A stretch of DNA of 64,000 nt from an uncultured Colwellia sp. (GCA_913058245.1 CAJXQJ010000006.1:1-64000), one strand, 5' to 3'. Positions 1-10,068 are shown, numbered from the stretch's first letter. Notes: a model not told the origin generated them from the letters alone. Made by a program: numbers and translations.

Positions 1-2
1 AC

Positions 3-1688
3 CGTATACTGCGTCATATCACGCCAATTATTATTCACTCTAAAACTCACTTAGTTAATTGTATTGATGATGATGCCATCTATTTTTTAGTTGCATTAAA
101 GCAAGAACACTCTAAACAATATGCTCTAGTTGAAATTCCACGCGAAGAAACCCACCGTTTTATTCAGCTCCCTACAACTGAAACAAGTAACAACCAAACC
201 TTAGTCTTATTAGATGATGTAGTGCGCTTATTTATCAACAAATTATTTTCAGGTGTATTTGACTACATTACCCTTGAGGCCTGCTCTTTTAAACTTACCC
301 GTGATGCTGAATACAACTTAACTGACGACCTTGACGAAAGCTTACTTGATCAAATGTCTAAGGGTCTAAAGCAGCGTCTTAAAGCCGACCTTGTGCGATT
401 AGTTTATGATCAAGAAATGCCCAAACACATGATCCACTTTTTATCTAAATCTTTAAAAGTAAAAGAGCTTGATAACTTAGTGCCAGGAATTCGGTATCGA
501 AACTTCAAAGACTTTATTTACTTCCCAAATCTTGGTGCCACAAAGTTAGAAAACCCTGAGTTGAAAGCGCTAGACTCGCAAGTATTTTTAGCAAATAACT
601 CAATTTTCACTGCCATAAGTCAACAAGATATTTTACTTTATTATCCGTATTATAAATTTCGCCATTTCACCGAATTTATCCGTCAAGCTTCATACGACCC
701 ATTAGTAAAACAGATAAAAATAAACATTTACCGAGTCGCTAAGCACTCAAGGATTATTAATGCGCTAATCGAAGCAGTAAAAAATGGTAAAAAAGTGACC
801 GTTGTTGTTGAATTGCGCGCCCGCTTTGATGAACAGGCGAATATTGAATGGGCCAAACTGATGAAAGATGCCGGCATTAACGTTGAGTTCGGCATTGAGA
901 CGTTGAAAATACATTCAAAACTTTGCTTAATCACACGGTTAGAGCAAGAAAAAATTGTTCGCTATGCCCATATTGGCACAGGTAATTTCCATGAAAACAA
1001 TGCCAGAGTGTATACAGACTTTGCTTTATTCACAAAACATCGTGAAATATGCCAAGAAGTCGACAATGTGTTTTCATTTATTTCCCACAGTTATAAGCGC
1101 TTTCGCTTTAACCACTTGATCGTTTCACCATTAACATCTCGGCGTCGACTATATCAACTTATTGACAACGAAATACAACTCGCACAAGAGAAAAAACCAG
1201 CAAAAATTACGTTAAAATTAAACAATTTAGTTGATACAGGCCTAATCAATAAGCTCTATAGCGCCAGTAATGCTAATGTTGAAATTCAATTGCTTGTGCG
1301 TGGTATGTGCTCTTTAGTGCCAGGAAAAGCTAATTTCAGTGAAAATATTACGGTTACGTCGATTGTTGATTTATATTTAGAGCACCCAAGAGTAATGATT
1401 TTCAATAACCAAAATGACCCGTTAATATTTATTTCGTCAGGAGATTGGATGGAGCGTAATATTGATCATAGAGTTGAAGTTGCCTGCCCAATATATGATC
1501 AAGCCTTAAAAATGCGCATTATTGATATTATCAACTTACAGCTAGCAGATAACACTAAGGCACGCATTATTAATGACAGTCAAAACAATCAATATGTTAA
1601 GCGTGGTAATAGCAAAGAAATTCGCTCTCAATTAGCAATATATGATTATTTGAAAACAGTAGAAAATAATAGCGAGAATAACGAGTAA
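3..1688 (+). CDS. ppk1: polyphosphate kinase 1 (5' end outside the window)
   Basis: PPK1 makes inorganic polyphosphate from ATP through a phosphohistidine intermediate. The reading frame is open from base 3, so the N-terminal part lies upstream of the window and no start is visible; the GTG at 222 is internal. Family landmarks are clear: the KIHSKLCL stretch around base 905 carries the autophosphorylated His (E. coli His435), and YLEHPRV near base 1375 carries the second active-site His (E. coli His592). The DWMERNIDHR segment and the C-terminal QLAIYDYLK also match PPK1. ppx follows 19 bp downstream, as in many gammaproteobacteria, so the two are probably co-transcribed. Confidence 0.95.
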   Translation, partial: RILRHITPIIIHSKTHLVNCIDDDAIYFLVALKQEHSKQYALVEIPREETHRFIQLPTTETSNNQTLVLLDDVVRLFINKLFSGVFDYITLEACSFKLTRDAEYNLTDDLDESLLDQMSKGLKQRLKADLVRLVYDQEMPKHMIHFLSKSLKVKELDNLVPGIRYRNFKDFIYFPNLGATKLENPELKALDSQVFLANNSIFTAISQQDILLYYPYYKFRHFTEFIRQASYDPLVKQIKINIYRVAKHSRIINALIEAVKNGKKVTVVVELRARFDEQANIEWAKLMKDAGINVEFGIETLKIHSKLCLITRLEQEKIVRYAHIGTGNFHENNARVYTDFALFTKHREICQEVDNVFSFISHSYKRFRFNHLIVSPLTSRRRLYQLIDNEIQLAQEKKPAKITLKLNNLVDTGLINKLYSASNANVEIQLLVRGMCSLVPGKANFSENITVTSIVDLYLEHPRVMIFNNQNDPLIFISSGDWMERNIDHRVEVACPIYDQALKMRIIDIINLQLADNTKARIINDSQNNQYVKRGNSKEIRSQLAIYDYLKTVENNSENNE

Positions 1689-1707
1689 ATCAACGTTACG
1701 AGGTAAT

Positions 1708-3228
1708 ATGGCCAAAGCAAAACACGCATTTGAAGCTAACGAAGTTAATTACTTTGCAGCGCTTGATATTGGCTCTAATAGCTTTCATTTTGTATTAGCT
1801 CGGCAAGTTGCGGAGCAAGTACAAGTTTTGCATAGCGAAAAATATAAAGTTCGATTAGCAAGTGGTTTATCAAATAAAAACTATCTTGATAACCAAGCGA
1901 TTATGCGGGGGATAGCGACACTTTCAAGCTTGTGTAGCTCAACCACTCACCTCAACGCAAAAAATTTCAGAGCCGTTGCAACATTTACCTTAAGACAAGC
2001 GAAAAATGCCGATGAATTTCTTAACGTTGCGAAACAAGTTTTCCCGTTCGATATTGAAGTAATTTCTGGCCACGAAGAAGCCAGGCTTATTTATCAAGGA
2101 GTAAACGCCTATAGTGCCTCAACTAAACAGCGGCTAGTACTTGATATTGGTGGTGGCAGCACAGAGTGCATTATTGGTCAGCAAGATACTGTACATGCCT
2201 TAGCGAGCTTGGAGTTAGGATGTGTCAGTTATGCAAAAACTTTTTTTGATCCAACTAAGATTAAAAAGGCACAATTTACTGCCGCGATACAATACGCAAG
2301 TATGGAATTAGAAAGCATAACGAAACGCTATAAAAAACTTGGTTGGCAAGAGGCTATTGGCACGTCAGGTACAATTAAAGCTATTTTTAACATCATTAAT
2401 GAAGACCAACATATTAAGCAAGCGATTACTTTAAAACAGTTACATGCGCTACGAGCTCAGTTATTAACCTTTAAAAACACAAGTTCAATTAAAATTAAGG
2501 GTCTAAAAGAAAATCGCCGTGAAGTTATCTGCTCTGGCGTTGCGATTCTTATTGCGCTAATGGAGTCATTGGAAATTGAAACCATTGATTTTTGTAAATA
2601 TGCCCTGCGCGAAGGCGTGCTATTTGAACAACTTAATAGTGCAAACAACGACAATACTCGCCAACGTACCATACGAAGTTTAATTGCCCGTTTTAGTATT
2701 GACCTTAGCCAATTATCGCTAATAGAGACTATCGTCAATCATATCTATATTCATGCCAGCGAAGCTTGGAAGTTTAATAGAGTTATTTATCAAGAATTAT
2801 TGCTAGCAGCGGTAAAGTTACACGAAATTGGCTATGACATTAGTTCAACGTCTTACCATAAGCACGGCGAGTACATTTTACAGCATGCAGATTTAGCTGG
2901 GTTCAACCAAGAGCAACAGCAAGCATTAGCCTGGTTGGTTGGCAGCCAACGCAAAAGTATCGCAGTATTATGCGATGAGCAATGGCATACCTTAAAGCCT
3001 AAGTTGTTGTTAAAGCTTGCAGCCATTTTACGTATCGGCATTATACTGGGTCAACAACGAGCCTTAACGCCAGAGTATTTACCTAAAATCACCATGAAGA
3101 AGTCAACTTTAGCTTTAGACTTTAATGTGCAATGGCTATCAGAGCGACCACTAATAGACAATGCGCTAGTTAATGAAAAAGAACTTCTAGCAGAACATGG
3201 CATTGAGATAATGCTAACTTACCAATAA
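1708..3228 (+). CDS. ppx: exopolyphosphatase (Ppx/GppA family)
   Basis: Cytoplasmic ASKHA-fold phosphatase that removes terminal phosphate from polyphosphate. The 506 residues are close to E. coli PPX (about 513) and longer than is usual for GppA. Both phosphate-binding motifs are present: LDIGSNSFHFVLAR near residue 19 and LDIGGGSTECII near residue 145, followed by GTSGTIKAI. The C-terminal third is helical with an HD-like region (residues about 350-400). ATG is preceded by AGGTAA. It lies 19 bp after ppk1, so synthesis and breakdown of polyphosphate are encoded together. GppA activity on pppGpp cannot be excluded from sequence. Confidence 0.93.
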   Translation: MAKAKHAFEANEVNYFAALDIGSNSFHFVLARQVAEQVQVLHSEKYKVRLASGLSNKNYLDNQAIMRGIATLSSLCSSTTHLNAKNFRAVATFTLRQAKNADEFLNVAKQVFPFDIEVISGHEEARLIYQGVNAYSASTKQRLVLDIGGGSTECIIGQQDTVHALASLELGCVSYAKTFFDPTKIKKAQFTAAIQYASMELESITKRYKKLGWQEAIGTSGTIKAIFNIINEDQHIKQAITLKQLHALRAQLLTFKNTSSIKIKGLKENRREVICSGVAILIALMESLEIETIDFCKYALREGVLFEQLNSANNDNTRQRTIRSLIARFSIDLSQLSLIETIVNHIYIHASEAWKFNRVIYQELLLAAVKLHEIGYDISSTSYHKHGEYILQHADLAGFNQEQQQALAWLVGSQRKSIAVLCDEQWHTLKPKLLLKLAAILRIGIILGQQRALTPEYLPKITMKKSTLALDFNVQWLSERPLIDNALVNEKELLAEHGIEIMLTYQ

Positions 3229-3285
3229 AGTCAATCTAGTGCTCTCTCAACTGACTTAAATCATTTGCGTTCACATTCCTACATC

Positions 3286-3516
3286 CGCGTTATTGCCTGC
3301 ATGGATGTAGGTACTTAGTTTTTGTCAGAAACATAAAAACTGACCGTACATCGACGTGCAAGGATGCACTAATGCCTTGAAAGAAAGGATGTCTGAGAAA
3401 GGCCTGTATATACACGCTCCTGCGCATCGACATGTATGGATACATTAATGTCGTGATGCCATGGGTGGCAAAGAGCGACGATATGCCCGTGTTATACCGT
3501 ACTTCCTGTACATAAA
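3286..3516. repeat. dispersed intergenic repeat, degenerate copy
   Basis: This stretch fills the gap between ppx and pstS. It shares modules with the repeat block at 22253-22480: a near-palindrome around GCATGGATGTAGGTACTTA, then ACATAAAAACTGACCGTACATC, and at the end ACCGTACTTCCTGTACATAAA running straight into a terminator. Between the shared modules it is more diverged and contains further GATG/CATC inverted segments. The open frames in it follow the repeat and are unlikely to be genes. Confidence 0.75.
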
Positions 3517-3517
3517 A

Positions 3518-3547
3518 AAGCCCGTGACCATTGCTAGTCACGGGCTT
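3518..3547 (-). terminator. rho-independent terminator of pstS
   Basis: An 11-bp perfect stem, AAGCCCGTGAC / GTCACGGGCTT, with an 8-base loop. Read on the minus strand it ends in a run of T, 39 bp beyond the pstS stop codon. Confidence 0.85.
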
Positions 3548-3585
3548 GATATTACTACTGCTTTACAGTATTTGTTAATGCTTAC

Positions 3586-4551
3586 TTATAAAGATAAGCC
3601 TAACTTTTTGTATTCTTTAGCTACAACTGACGCTGGTAATGGAATGTAACCATCTTTTTCAACAATTTTTTGACCTGATTTAGATAAAACCATTTTCAAA
3701 AATTCAGCTTCCATAGGTGCTAATGGCTTGTTTGGGTGCTTGTTAACATAAACGTATAGGAAACGAGAAAGTGGGTACTTTTTAGAAACAGCATTCGCCA
3801 TAGTTGCTTCTACAAAATTGTCACCTTTCTTAGAAAGTGGTAACGCACGAACACCTGAAGTTTTATAACCAATACCTGAGTAACCGATACCGTTTAAAGA
3901 AGCAGAAACTGACTGTACAACAGATGCAGAACCTGGTTGCTCGTTTACGTTATTTTTAAAGTCACCTTTACAAAGTGCTTTCTTTTTAAAGTAGCCGTAA
4001 GTACCAGATACTGAGTTACGACCGTATAACTGTACATCCTTACCTGTCCACTCACCTGTTAGGCCTAAATCGCCCCAACGGTCTACGTCTTTTTCAGCAC
4101 CACATTTACGGTTATTTGAAAAAATAGCATCGACTTGGTCAATGCGTAAACCTTTGATTGGGTTATCTTTATGAACAAATACTGCTAAAGCATCGATAGC
4201 AACACGTACAGGAGTTGGCTTGTAACCGTAACGCTTTTCAAACGCTTCAATTTCGCGAGACTTCATTTTACGGCTCATAGGGCCTAAGTTAGAAGTTGAC
4301 TCAGTTAACGCTGGTGGCGCAGTTGAAGAACCAGCCGCTTGAATTTGAACGTTAACGTTTGGGTAAGTACGCTTAAACTCTTCGGCCCAAAATGTCATCA
4401 TATTTGCTAAAGTATCTGAACCTACTGAAGACAAGTTACCTGAAACACCGCTTACTTTTTTGTAGCTTGGTAAGTTATTGTCAATCGCTAATGCGCTAAA
4501 ACTCATTGCACTTGTTAAGCCAATAACACCTAATACTCGTTTTAAACTCAT
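3586..4551 (-). CDS. pstS: phosphate ABC transporter substrate-binding protein
   Basis: Periplasmic phosphate-binding protein of the PstS family. The 321 residues start with a typical signal peptide ([11 protein letters not shown]...SALAID). The mature chain has the type II binding-protein pattern: VGSDTLAN near residue 43, [10 protein letters not shown] near residue 74, and [12 protein letters not shown] near residue 177, where phosphate ligands are expected. ATG follows GGAGAG. No pstCAB lies next to it, so the permease must be elsewhere. A tandem Pho box lies 54-93 bp upstream, and the gene ends in a strong terminator, so it is a monocistronic PhoB target beside phoBR. Confidence 0.93.
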   Translation of the reverse strand: MSLKRVLGVIGLTSAMSFSALAIDNNLPSYKKVSGVSGNLSSVGSDTLANMMTFWAEEFKRTYPNVNVQIQAAGSSTAPPALTESTSNLGPMSRKMKSREIEAFEKRYGYKPTPVRVAIDALAVFVHKDNPIKGLRIDQVDAIFSNNRKCGAEKDVDRWGDLGLTGEWTGKDVQLYGRNSVSGTYGYFKKKALCKGDFKNNVNEQPGSASVVQSVSASLNGIGYSGIGYKTSGVRALPLSKKGDNFVEATMANAVSKKYPLSRFLYVYVNKHPNKPLAPMEAEFLKMVLSKSGQKIVEKDGYIPLPASVVAKEYKKLGLSL

Positions 4552-4588
4552 GTTGCTCTCCGATGAGAATCTTAATTAATTTGTGAAC

Positions 4589-4644
4589 ACTATATGTTTC
4601 GAATGTGACAATAATAAGTAAAGTTTGTGACACTTATATTACAG
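4589..4644 (-). promoter_or_regulatory. tandem Pho box and -10 of pstS
   Basis: On the minus strand, half-sites CTGTAAT (4638-4644), GTGTCAC (4627-4633), a degenerate TTTACTT (about 4616-4622) and TTGTCAC (4605-4611) repeat with an 11-bp period, the spacing of PhoB-binding direct repeats. TATAGT (4589-4594) lies 10 bp further on and fits a -10 element. PhoB activation is inferred. Confidence 0.8.
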
Positions 4645-4677
4645 CAGTCATATTTTCGTCATTATTTTTTAACAACA

Positions 4678-4704
4678 AAAAAGCACCTAGTTTAGGTGCT
4701 TTCT
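4678..4704 (-). terminator. terminator after phoR
   Basis: AAGCACCTA-GTT-TAGGTGCTT (4681-4701), a perfect 9-bp stem with a T-rich tail on the minus strand, about 45 bp after the phoR stop. Confidence 0.85.
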
Positions 4705-4745
4705 AAGAACATGCAGCTTTGAAGGTAAATATTAATATATTGATT

Positions 4746-6041
4746 TTATTGCTTATTTTTCAAAGTAAAATAAATAATAAATTCACTACCTTTATTCCAT
4801 TCACTTTCAATAGCAAGTTCAGCGTTATGGTGATTTAAAACATGTTTAACAATGGCTAATCCTAAACCTGAGCCGCCGGTATTACGTGATCGCGACTTAT
4901 CAACTCTAAAGAAACGTTCGGTAATGCGATTAACGTGCTCTGGTTTTATACCTGGACCATTATCTTTAACACTAAAGCGCACCTTATTACCATCACTGGT
5001 TAAACTCACTTTAATCGAGCCATTTTCAGGCGTATAAGCGATAGCATTAGAAATTAAGTTCATACAAGCGCTTTTTAACTCATGCTCATTACCGATAATA
5101 GTAATTTCTGGTGCTATATCATCGTTAATAACATGATTTTTATCTTGGTTGAGCCATTGTACATCTTCAACAATAGTCAATATTAGGCGCGATAAGTTCA
5201 CTGGCTGCAGATTGTCATCTTCTACATTGTTTTCAACTCTCGACAACACTAATAGCTGCTCAACTAAGCGATCCATCCGGGAAACTTGGGTTTCTATAGT
5301 TGAAAAAGCTTTTTGCCAATGTGGCTCTAGATCACTTCCACTTGCTTGTACCATTTCCACATAGCCTCTAACCACCGTCAGCGGCGTTTTAAGCTCATGA
5401 GAAACATTGGCAACAAAATCACGGCGCATTTCTTCTAAGCGTTGAAGTTTACTGATATCACGAGCAAGCAATAAAATTTGATCACTACCATAAGCCATCA
5501 TTCTCAGCTCTAGCTGCTGTTCACTATTTACTGGTGAAATAATTACGCATGGACTTTCGTAATTACCATCATCCAAATATTTAGCAAACTCAGGAAAGCG
5601 AATTAAGTTATCAATGCGTTGCCCCACATCACCCGGCCAGCGAATACCAATTAACTGTGAGGCCTTTTTATTTCCCCAAAGGATAGTTAACTCAGTTGAA
5701 AGTACTAATGCCGCATCGGGTAGGGCCTCAGCACCGTCTCTAAACTTACGAATACGTTCATTTAACTGCTTTTGCTTTTGGCGCTGTTTGCGAATTCTAT
5801 GATATAAGCCATCATAAATTCTTCCCCATAAACCATCTGCTTGTGGCGGAGCTATTGATTTACCTTGCCACAACCAATCCATTAATTTAAATAGATGATT
5901 ATAATTCCATATCAATAAAGCCAATGACGCTAAACTAAGCGCTAAGAAGGTGTTACCGAATAAATAACCGACGATGCCGCTAACCGTTAAAGTAGCAATA
6001 ATACGGGTTACAATAGTTCGTTGAGATAAGCGAAAAGGCAT
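4746..6041 (-). CDS. phoR: phosphate regulon sensor histidine kinase PhoR
   Basis: Inner-membrane kinase that phosphorylates PhoB when phosphate is scarce. The 431 residues match E. coli PhoR in size and layout. Two short membrane segments lie near the N-terminus (about 9-45) without a large periplasmic domain, then a charged linker, a PAS domain (about 95-190), HisKA with VSHELKTPLT (phospho-acceptor His215), and HATPase_c with NLISNA, KDNGPGI and GGSGLGLAI. It lies 10 bp downstream of phoB, so the order is phoB-phoR as in enterobacteria. Its start has a weak ribosome site, which suggests translational coupling to phoB. Confidence 0.95.
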   Translation of the reverse strand: MPFRLSQRTIVTRIIATLTVSGIVGYLFGNTFLALSLASLALLIWNYNHLFKLMDWLWQGKSIAPPQADGLWGRIYDGLYHRIRKQRQKQKQLNERIRKFRDGAEALPDAALVLSTELTILWGNKKASQLIGIRWPGDVGQRIDNLIRFPEFAKYLDDGNYESPCVIISPVNSEQQLELRMMAYGSDQILLLARDISKLQRLEEMRRDFVANVSHELKTPLTVVRGYVEMVQASGSDLEPHWQKAFSTIETQVSRMDRLVEQLLVLSRVENNVEDDNLQPVNLSRLILTIVEDVQWLNQDKNHVINDDIAPEITIIGNEHELKSACMNLISNAIAYTPENGSIKVSLTSDGNKVRFSVKDNGPGIKPEHVNRITERFFRVDKSRSRNTGGSGLGLAIVKHVLNHHNAELAIESEWNKGSEFIIYFTLKNKQ

Positions 6042-6051
6042 ATATTATTAA

Positions 6052-6753
6052 TTAAACTCTGTCTTTAGTTTTACCTGAAAAGCGATAACCTGAACCACGT
6101 ACTGTTTGAATAAAGTCTTCATGTCCTTCGCCAGCAATAGCCTTACGCAAGCGACGAATATGAACATCAACCGTTCTATCTTCAACATAAACGTTTGTAC
6201 CCCAAACATTATCTAATAATTGTTCACGGCTATAGACACGCTCAGTATGGGTTAAGAAAAAATGTAATAAACGAAATTCAGTCGGGCCTAGATCTAAATT
6301 TTTATCATTAATCGACACACGATGTGCAACAGGGTCAAGCTTAATTCCGTGAAATTCTATCGCTTCTTCTAATGCTGTTGGCGCAACACGACGAATTACG
6401 GCTTTTATGCGGGCTATCAATTCTTTTGGTGAAAATGGTTTCGTTACATAATCATCTATACCCGCGTCAAAACCTTTAACCTTATCATCTTCATCAGCTC
6501 TTGCTGTTAGCATAATAATCGGAATGGAACGAGTATATTCATTTTGTTTTAGTGACTTAGCCAGCTTCACTCCTGTGCCGCCTGGTAACATCCAATCAAG
6601 CAAAATTAAATCTGGATAAGGTTCTTTTATTTTTGCTTGTGCCTGTTCAATGGTTTCTGCTTCAATAGCGTTAAAGCCGTTTTGCTCTAATACAAAAGTG
6701 ATCATTTCTCTGATCGGGGCTTCATCTTCAACAACCAAAATCTGTCTATTCAT
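6052..6753 (-). CDS. phoB: phosphate regulon response regulator PhoB
   Basis: OmpR/PhoB-type regulator of 233 residues. The receiver has acidic residues E9-D10-E11, phospho-acceptor Asp53 in LLDWMLPGG (same number as in E. coli), and the KPFSPKEL lysine loop. The C-terminal winged helix contains [15 protein letters not shown] and the recognition segment [15 protein letters not shown] follows AGGAAAG. A well-formed Pho box precedes it, so it probably activates its own operon with phoR, and likely also pstS and the porin on either side. Confidence 0.96.
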   Translation of the reverse strand: MNRQILVVEDEAPIREMITFVLEQNGFNAIEAETIEQAQAKIKEPYPDLILLDWMLPGGTGVKLAKSLKQNEYTRSIPIIMLTARADEDDKVKGFDAGIDDYVTKPFSPKELIARIKAVIRRVAPTALEEAIEFHGIKLDPVAHRVSINDKNLDLGPTEFRLLHFFLTHTERVYSREQLLDNVWGTNVYVEDRTVDVHIRRLRKAIAGEGHEDFIQTVRGSGYRFSGKTKDRV

Positions 6754-6810
6754 GTATCTTTCCTGATGCCTAAATAAAAAATCGTCTGCTAAACATTGTG
6801 ATCAATTATT

Positions 6811-6828
6811 GTGACAGTTTCATGACAC
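6811..6828 (-). promoter_or_regulatory. Pho box of phoBR
   Basis: On the minus strand the 18-mer GTGTCATGAAACTGTCAC is two 7-bp half-sites with a 4-bp spacer, and matches the classical E. coli Pho box at nearly every position. It lies 58 bp upstream of the phoB ATG. Confidence 0.88.
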
Positions 6829-6874
6829 GGATAAAATTAATGTAATGATCTGCTAAGCTATTCAAATTGGCAAG

Positions 6875-6900
6875 AAAAAAGCCGCATTGTGCGACTTTTT
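6875..6900 (-). terminator. terminator of the porin gene
   Basis: On the minus strand AAAAAGTCGCA-CAA-TGCGGCTTTTTT forms a stem with one G-T pair and a T tail, about 40 bp after the porin stop. Confidence 0.75.
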
Positions 6901-6937
6901 ATAAGAATAGATAGTTAAGCCTACAAGTAGTTAATTG

Positions 6938-7867
6938 TTAAAACTTGTATTCAATACCTGCCGCTAAATAGTCTTGATCTTCGCCTGAGTCCATATCGAA
7001 GCTAGTGTAAAAAGTATAAAGTTTAGTACTTTTTGCTAATGAGTAGTCAGCACCAACAGTGATACCTGATTTGTCATCGCCGCCGTCAAAGTTCGCAGCT
7101 TGGTACTGGCCTTTGAAAGTAATTTTATCCATTTTGTATTTTGCTGAAACCATGAAACCGTCCATTTCAGCACTACCATCAACCTTCTCTTGCGTTTGTA
7201 CCATAGCACCTAAAACAACGCCACCGCCAATTTTACCCTGCACAGTAGCGCGTGTAATATCATAGCCTTTAACTTCAGAGTCCATCGCAACTGAAGCGAA
7301 TATCTTAGACTTTTTCAGTTTTTTATCACCGTAAAATACTGCGATAGATGTACCGTCTTCGGCATCAACCGCATCTTCGGCAACATAAGTAACACCCACT
7401 TGGAAACCATTAAACTTTGGTGTTTTGTATGAAATAGTGTCTGCCATACGGTTTTCACCTTTCCATAAATTTTTAATATCACCATTTAAATCACTGAATA
7501 AATCCACTTTACCTTGTGATTGCTTAAGCATAGTATCGTTTTTACCGAGTAAAACTTCACCAAAGCTACCCGCTAAACCAACATATTGGTTACGATCAGT
7601 GATACTATCACCTTTTTCGCTATCACCATCTAAGTCAACTTGAAACTCTGCTTTATAAATAACAGTTAAGCCATCCCCTAAATCATGCGTACCTTTTAAA
7701 CCAATGCGAGAAGCATTACTTTTCACTTCTGTAAAAGAACCTTCACCTTCGTCTGATGACTGCACTGAAAGATTAGCTTTACCATAAATGTCAACATCAG
7801 CTGCAAATGCCGATAACGATAAAGAAGACAATAATGCTACAGCGATTTTGTTGTACGTATGTTTCAT
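6938..7867 (-). CDS. outer-membrane porin, probably phosphate-regulated
   Basis: Gram-negative trimeric-type porin of 309 residues. It has a signal peptide ending AFAAD, the first-strand motif DVDIYGKANLSVQ, SRIGLKGTHDLGDGL, and a C-terminal strand ending YKF with a terminal Phe, as needed for outer-membrane assembly. It is acidic and Asp/Lys rich in the loops. A Pho box upstream and its place beside phoBR suggest it admits phosphate or other anions during starvation, like PhoE in E. coli, though selectivity cannot be read from sequence. ATG follows AAAGG. It has its own promoter and terminator. Confidence 0.88.
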   Translation of the reverse strand: MKHTYNKIAVALLSSLSLSAFAADVDIYGKANLSVQSSDEGEGSFTEVKSNASRIGLKGTHDLGDGLTVIYKAEFQVDLDGDSEKGDSITDRNQYVGLAGSFGEVLLGKNDTMLKQSQGKVDLFSDLNGDIKNLWKGENRMADTISYKTPKFNGFQVGVTYVAEDAVDAEDGTSIAVFYGDKKLKKSKIFASVAMDSEVKGYDITRATVQGKIGGGVVLGAMVQTQEKVDGSAEMDGFMVSAKYKMDKITFKGQYQAANFDGGDDKSGITVGADYSLAKSTKLYTFYTSFDMDSGEDQDYLAAGIEYKF

Positions 7868-7931
7868 GTGGATACCTTTAAAAGATTTAAGTATGTCTAA
7901 AAATTAATTGCGGCTATTTTGCCAAACCTTT

Positions 7932-7949
7932 ATGACACTTTTGTGACAC
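7932..7949 (-). promoter_or_regulatory. Pho box of the porin gene
   Basis: On the minus strand GTGTCACAAAAGTGTCAT is an 18-bp Pho box (7+4+7), 65 bp upstream of the porin ATG. A further single half-site (GTGTCAT on the minus strand, 7973-7979) lies upstream. The rest of the 325-bp gap 7868-8192 is AT-rich with no gene seen. Confidence 0.85.
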
Positions 7950-8192
7950 GGAGCATGATACTACAAATAAATATGACACTTTTGCTAAATTTAGTTTATT
8001 TTTTTATGGCTATTTAGTGATGATTTTATTGCATTTTTTATGCAGTAAAATGACATTGCCATTAAAATATAGTGAAAACTCAATAACTTTCAAGCTATTA
8101 TTCAAGTAGGAAAAACACAATATTTTAAAAAAAACTTTTAACCTGCGATAAAAAAGCTAAAATCAATAAATACGAAATAAAAGAAATATTTA

Positions 8193-9944
8193 ATGAAAAC
8201 TACAAGCCTGTCACGAAAATTACTTGCCCGTGTATTGTCATTTTATTTTGTTTTGACCTTTCTTGTTACCTGTGTGCAAATCGGCGCCGAGTATATCAAT
8301 ACCAAAAGTCATATCACTAGTGAACTTCTAACACTAGAAAAAACCTTTAGTGGTAGTTTAACGCGTGCGGTATGGGAGCTTAATACTCAGCAAGCAATTG
8401 ATATTGCAGACGGACTAGTGGCAATTCCGATGATCAAAGGCATCACTATTACCGATGAAAATGAACAAATCATCGCGCAACTAGGTTTAGTCGCTGATGA
8501 AGAAACTCTTAATATGGAAACATTAAGCGATAATATTACTGATAATGAGTATTTTAATGTTAGCTCAAGCAGCGATGGTTTATTTGGTCATTCATTCCCG
8601 CTCATTTTCGAATTTTCAGGTCGCACAACTAAAGTTGGCTCAGTTACTTTACTTTCCAGTAATGAAGTAATTTTTAATCGTATTCAAGTGGGCATATATT
8701 TTCTCATCGGCAATGCTATGGTGAAAACAGCAGCTTTAGTTTTACTGTTTTCTATTGCTTTTTCTCAGTTACTCACTAACCCACTTAATGAACTTACCGA
8801 ACAAATTAACCAATTTGATATTGACGATCCTGAAGCATCAAAATTACATGTTATTAATTATGAAAATAATGAATTGAATATACTGCAAAATGCTTACAAT
8901 AATTTGATTGATGAACTCGTGCTCTATAAAGAACAGTTAGCCCAAGCTCAGAATAAAATTATTTCCACTAATAGCCAACTTGATGAACAAAACTTAATGC
9001 TAGAGCAAGAAGTTGCCCGCAAAACCTCATCCTTAAGCACTACTATGTTAAAAATGGAAATGCAGCAACGCGAATTACTTGAGCAACAAAGTAAACTTCA
9101 AGCGGAAAACAATCGCAGAAGTGTTACCGAAAAAACCTTGATTGATACTAATCATGAATTAAAAAGTTCGATTATAGAATTAAATAAAGCACAAGAGCGA
9201 TTACTTGATGCTGAAAAAATGGCAATTCTCGGTAATATTTCTGCAGAGGTCTCTCATGAGATCAATACACCAATAGGTGTGAGTATTACCTCAACCAGTT
9301 ATTTGGCTGACTTACTTGCCTCACTGAAAAGTGATATTGACAAAAACACTTTAAGTAAGCGTGTATTAAACGAATTTACTCAAAACTCTGAACAAGGCTT
9401 AAATATTGTTCTCAATAATTTAGGTAGAATATCTGACCTAGTGACAAGTTATAAACAAGTTGCCGTTGATCAAATAAGTGACAAGATTCGCTTGGTCAAT
9501 ATTGGGAAATATCTTGATGAAATTATCCACTCTTTACACCCTAAGCTAAAGAAAACCAGCCATAGCATTAAGGTTGACTGCCCCGAAAATTCCGAAATTT
9601 ACTGTCATGCAGGTGCCTTTTCTCAAATATTCACCAACCTCATTATTAACTCCATGATTCATGGTTTTAGAGACATTAATCGCGGTGTGATCAATATCAT
9701 AGTTCGACAAACAGGTGATCACTTGCATATAACGTATCAAGACAACGGGCATGGGCTATCCGCTCAGCAACTCACACACCTATTTGATGCTTTTTATACC
9801 ACTGCAGAAGGCCAAGGTGGCTCAGGCTTAGGCACACATATCGTATACGATTTAGTACATGATACCTTAGGGGGCAAAGTCAAAGCTAGCTCAACACCTG
9901 GGGAAGGCTTACGATACGACATCGAGTTTAGCAGTATGAACTAA
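8193..9944 (+). CDS. orphan membrane sensor histidine kinase
   Basis: 583-residue kinase with an N-terminal membrane segment (about 12-32), an extracytoplasmic sensor region (about 33-165), a second membrane segment (about 168-190), a linker, and a long coiled coil (about 235-345) rich in Gln, Glu and Leu. The dimerisation domain reads AEVSHEINTPIG with phospho-acceptor His355. The ATP-binding domain shows NLIINSMIHGF, YQDNGHGLS and GGSGLGTHIV. No response regulator is adjacent. The kinase at 39154-40773 has the same architecture and related H-box and G-box sequences, so they are paralogues. Signal and partner are unknown. Confidence 0.85.
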   Translation: MKTTSLSRKLLARVLSFYFVLTFLVTCVQIGAEYINTKSHITSELLTLEKTFSGSLTRAVWELNTQQAIDIADGLVAIPMIKGITITDENEQIIAQLGLVADEETLNMETLSDNITDNEYFNVSSSSDGLFGHSFPLIFEFSGRTTKVGSVTLLSSNEVIFNRIQVGIYFLIGNAMVKTAALVLLFSIAFSQLLTNPLNELTEQINQFDIDDPEASKLHVINYENNELNILQNAYNNLIDELVLYKEQLAQAQNKIISTNSQLDEQNLMLEQEVARKTSSLSTTMLKMEMQQRELLEQQSKLQAENNRRSVTEKTLIDTNHELKSSIIELNKAQERLLDAEKMAILGNISAEVSHEINTPIGVSITSTSYLADLLASLKSDIDKNTLSKRVLNEFTQNSEQGLNIVLNNLGRISDLVTSYKQVAVDQISDKIRLVNIGKYLDEIIHSLHPKLKKTSHSIKVDCPENSEIYCHAGAFSQIFTNLIINSMIHGFRDINRGVINIIVRQTGDHLHITYQDNGHGLSAQQLTHLFDAFYTTAEGQGGSGLGTHIVYDLVHDTLGGKVKASSTPGEGLRYDIEFSSMN

Positions 9945-10068
9945 TAATAGCTTTCGTATATTCACATAACCAACAAAAATATAGGCGTGCGCAAGGTAAT
10001 TAATTGCGGTAATATAACGCTCGTTTTTCAATTATTCGCCCGCAGTGTCAGGGCCTAGGATTCTCTTA

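Noticed and set aside
1006-1013. TGTATACA site in ppk1
   Set aside because: Inside coding sequence and without extended symmetry; one chance copy of an AT-rich 8-mer is expected in 64 kb.
3290-3541. 83-codon minus-strand frame between ppx and pstS
   Set aside because: It lies within the dispersed repeat and through the pstS terminator, with no ribosome site or homology.
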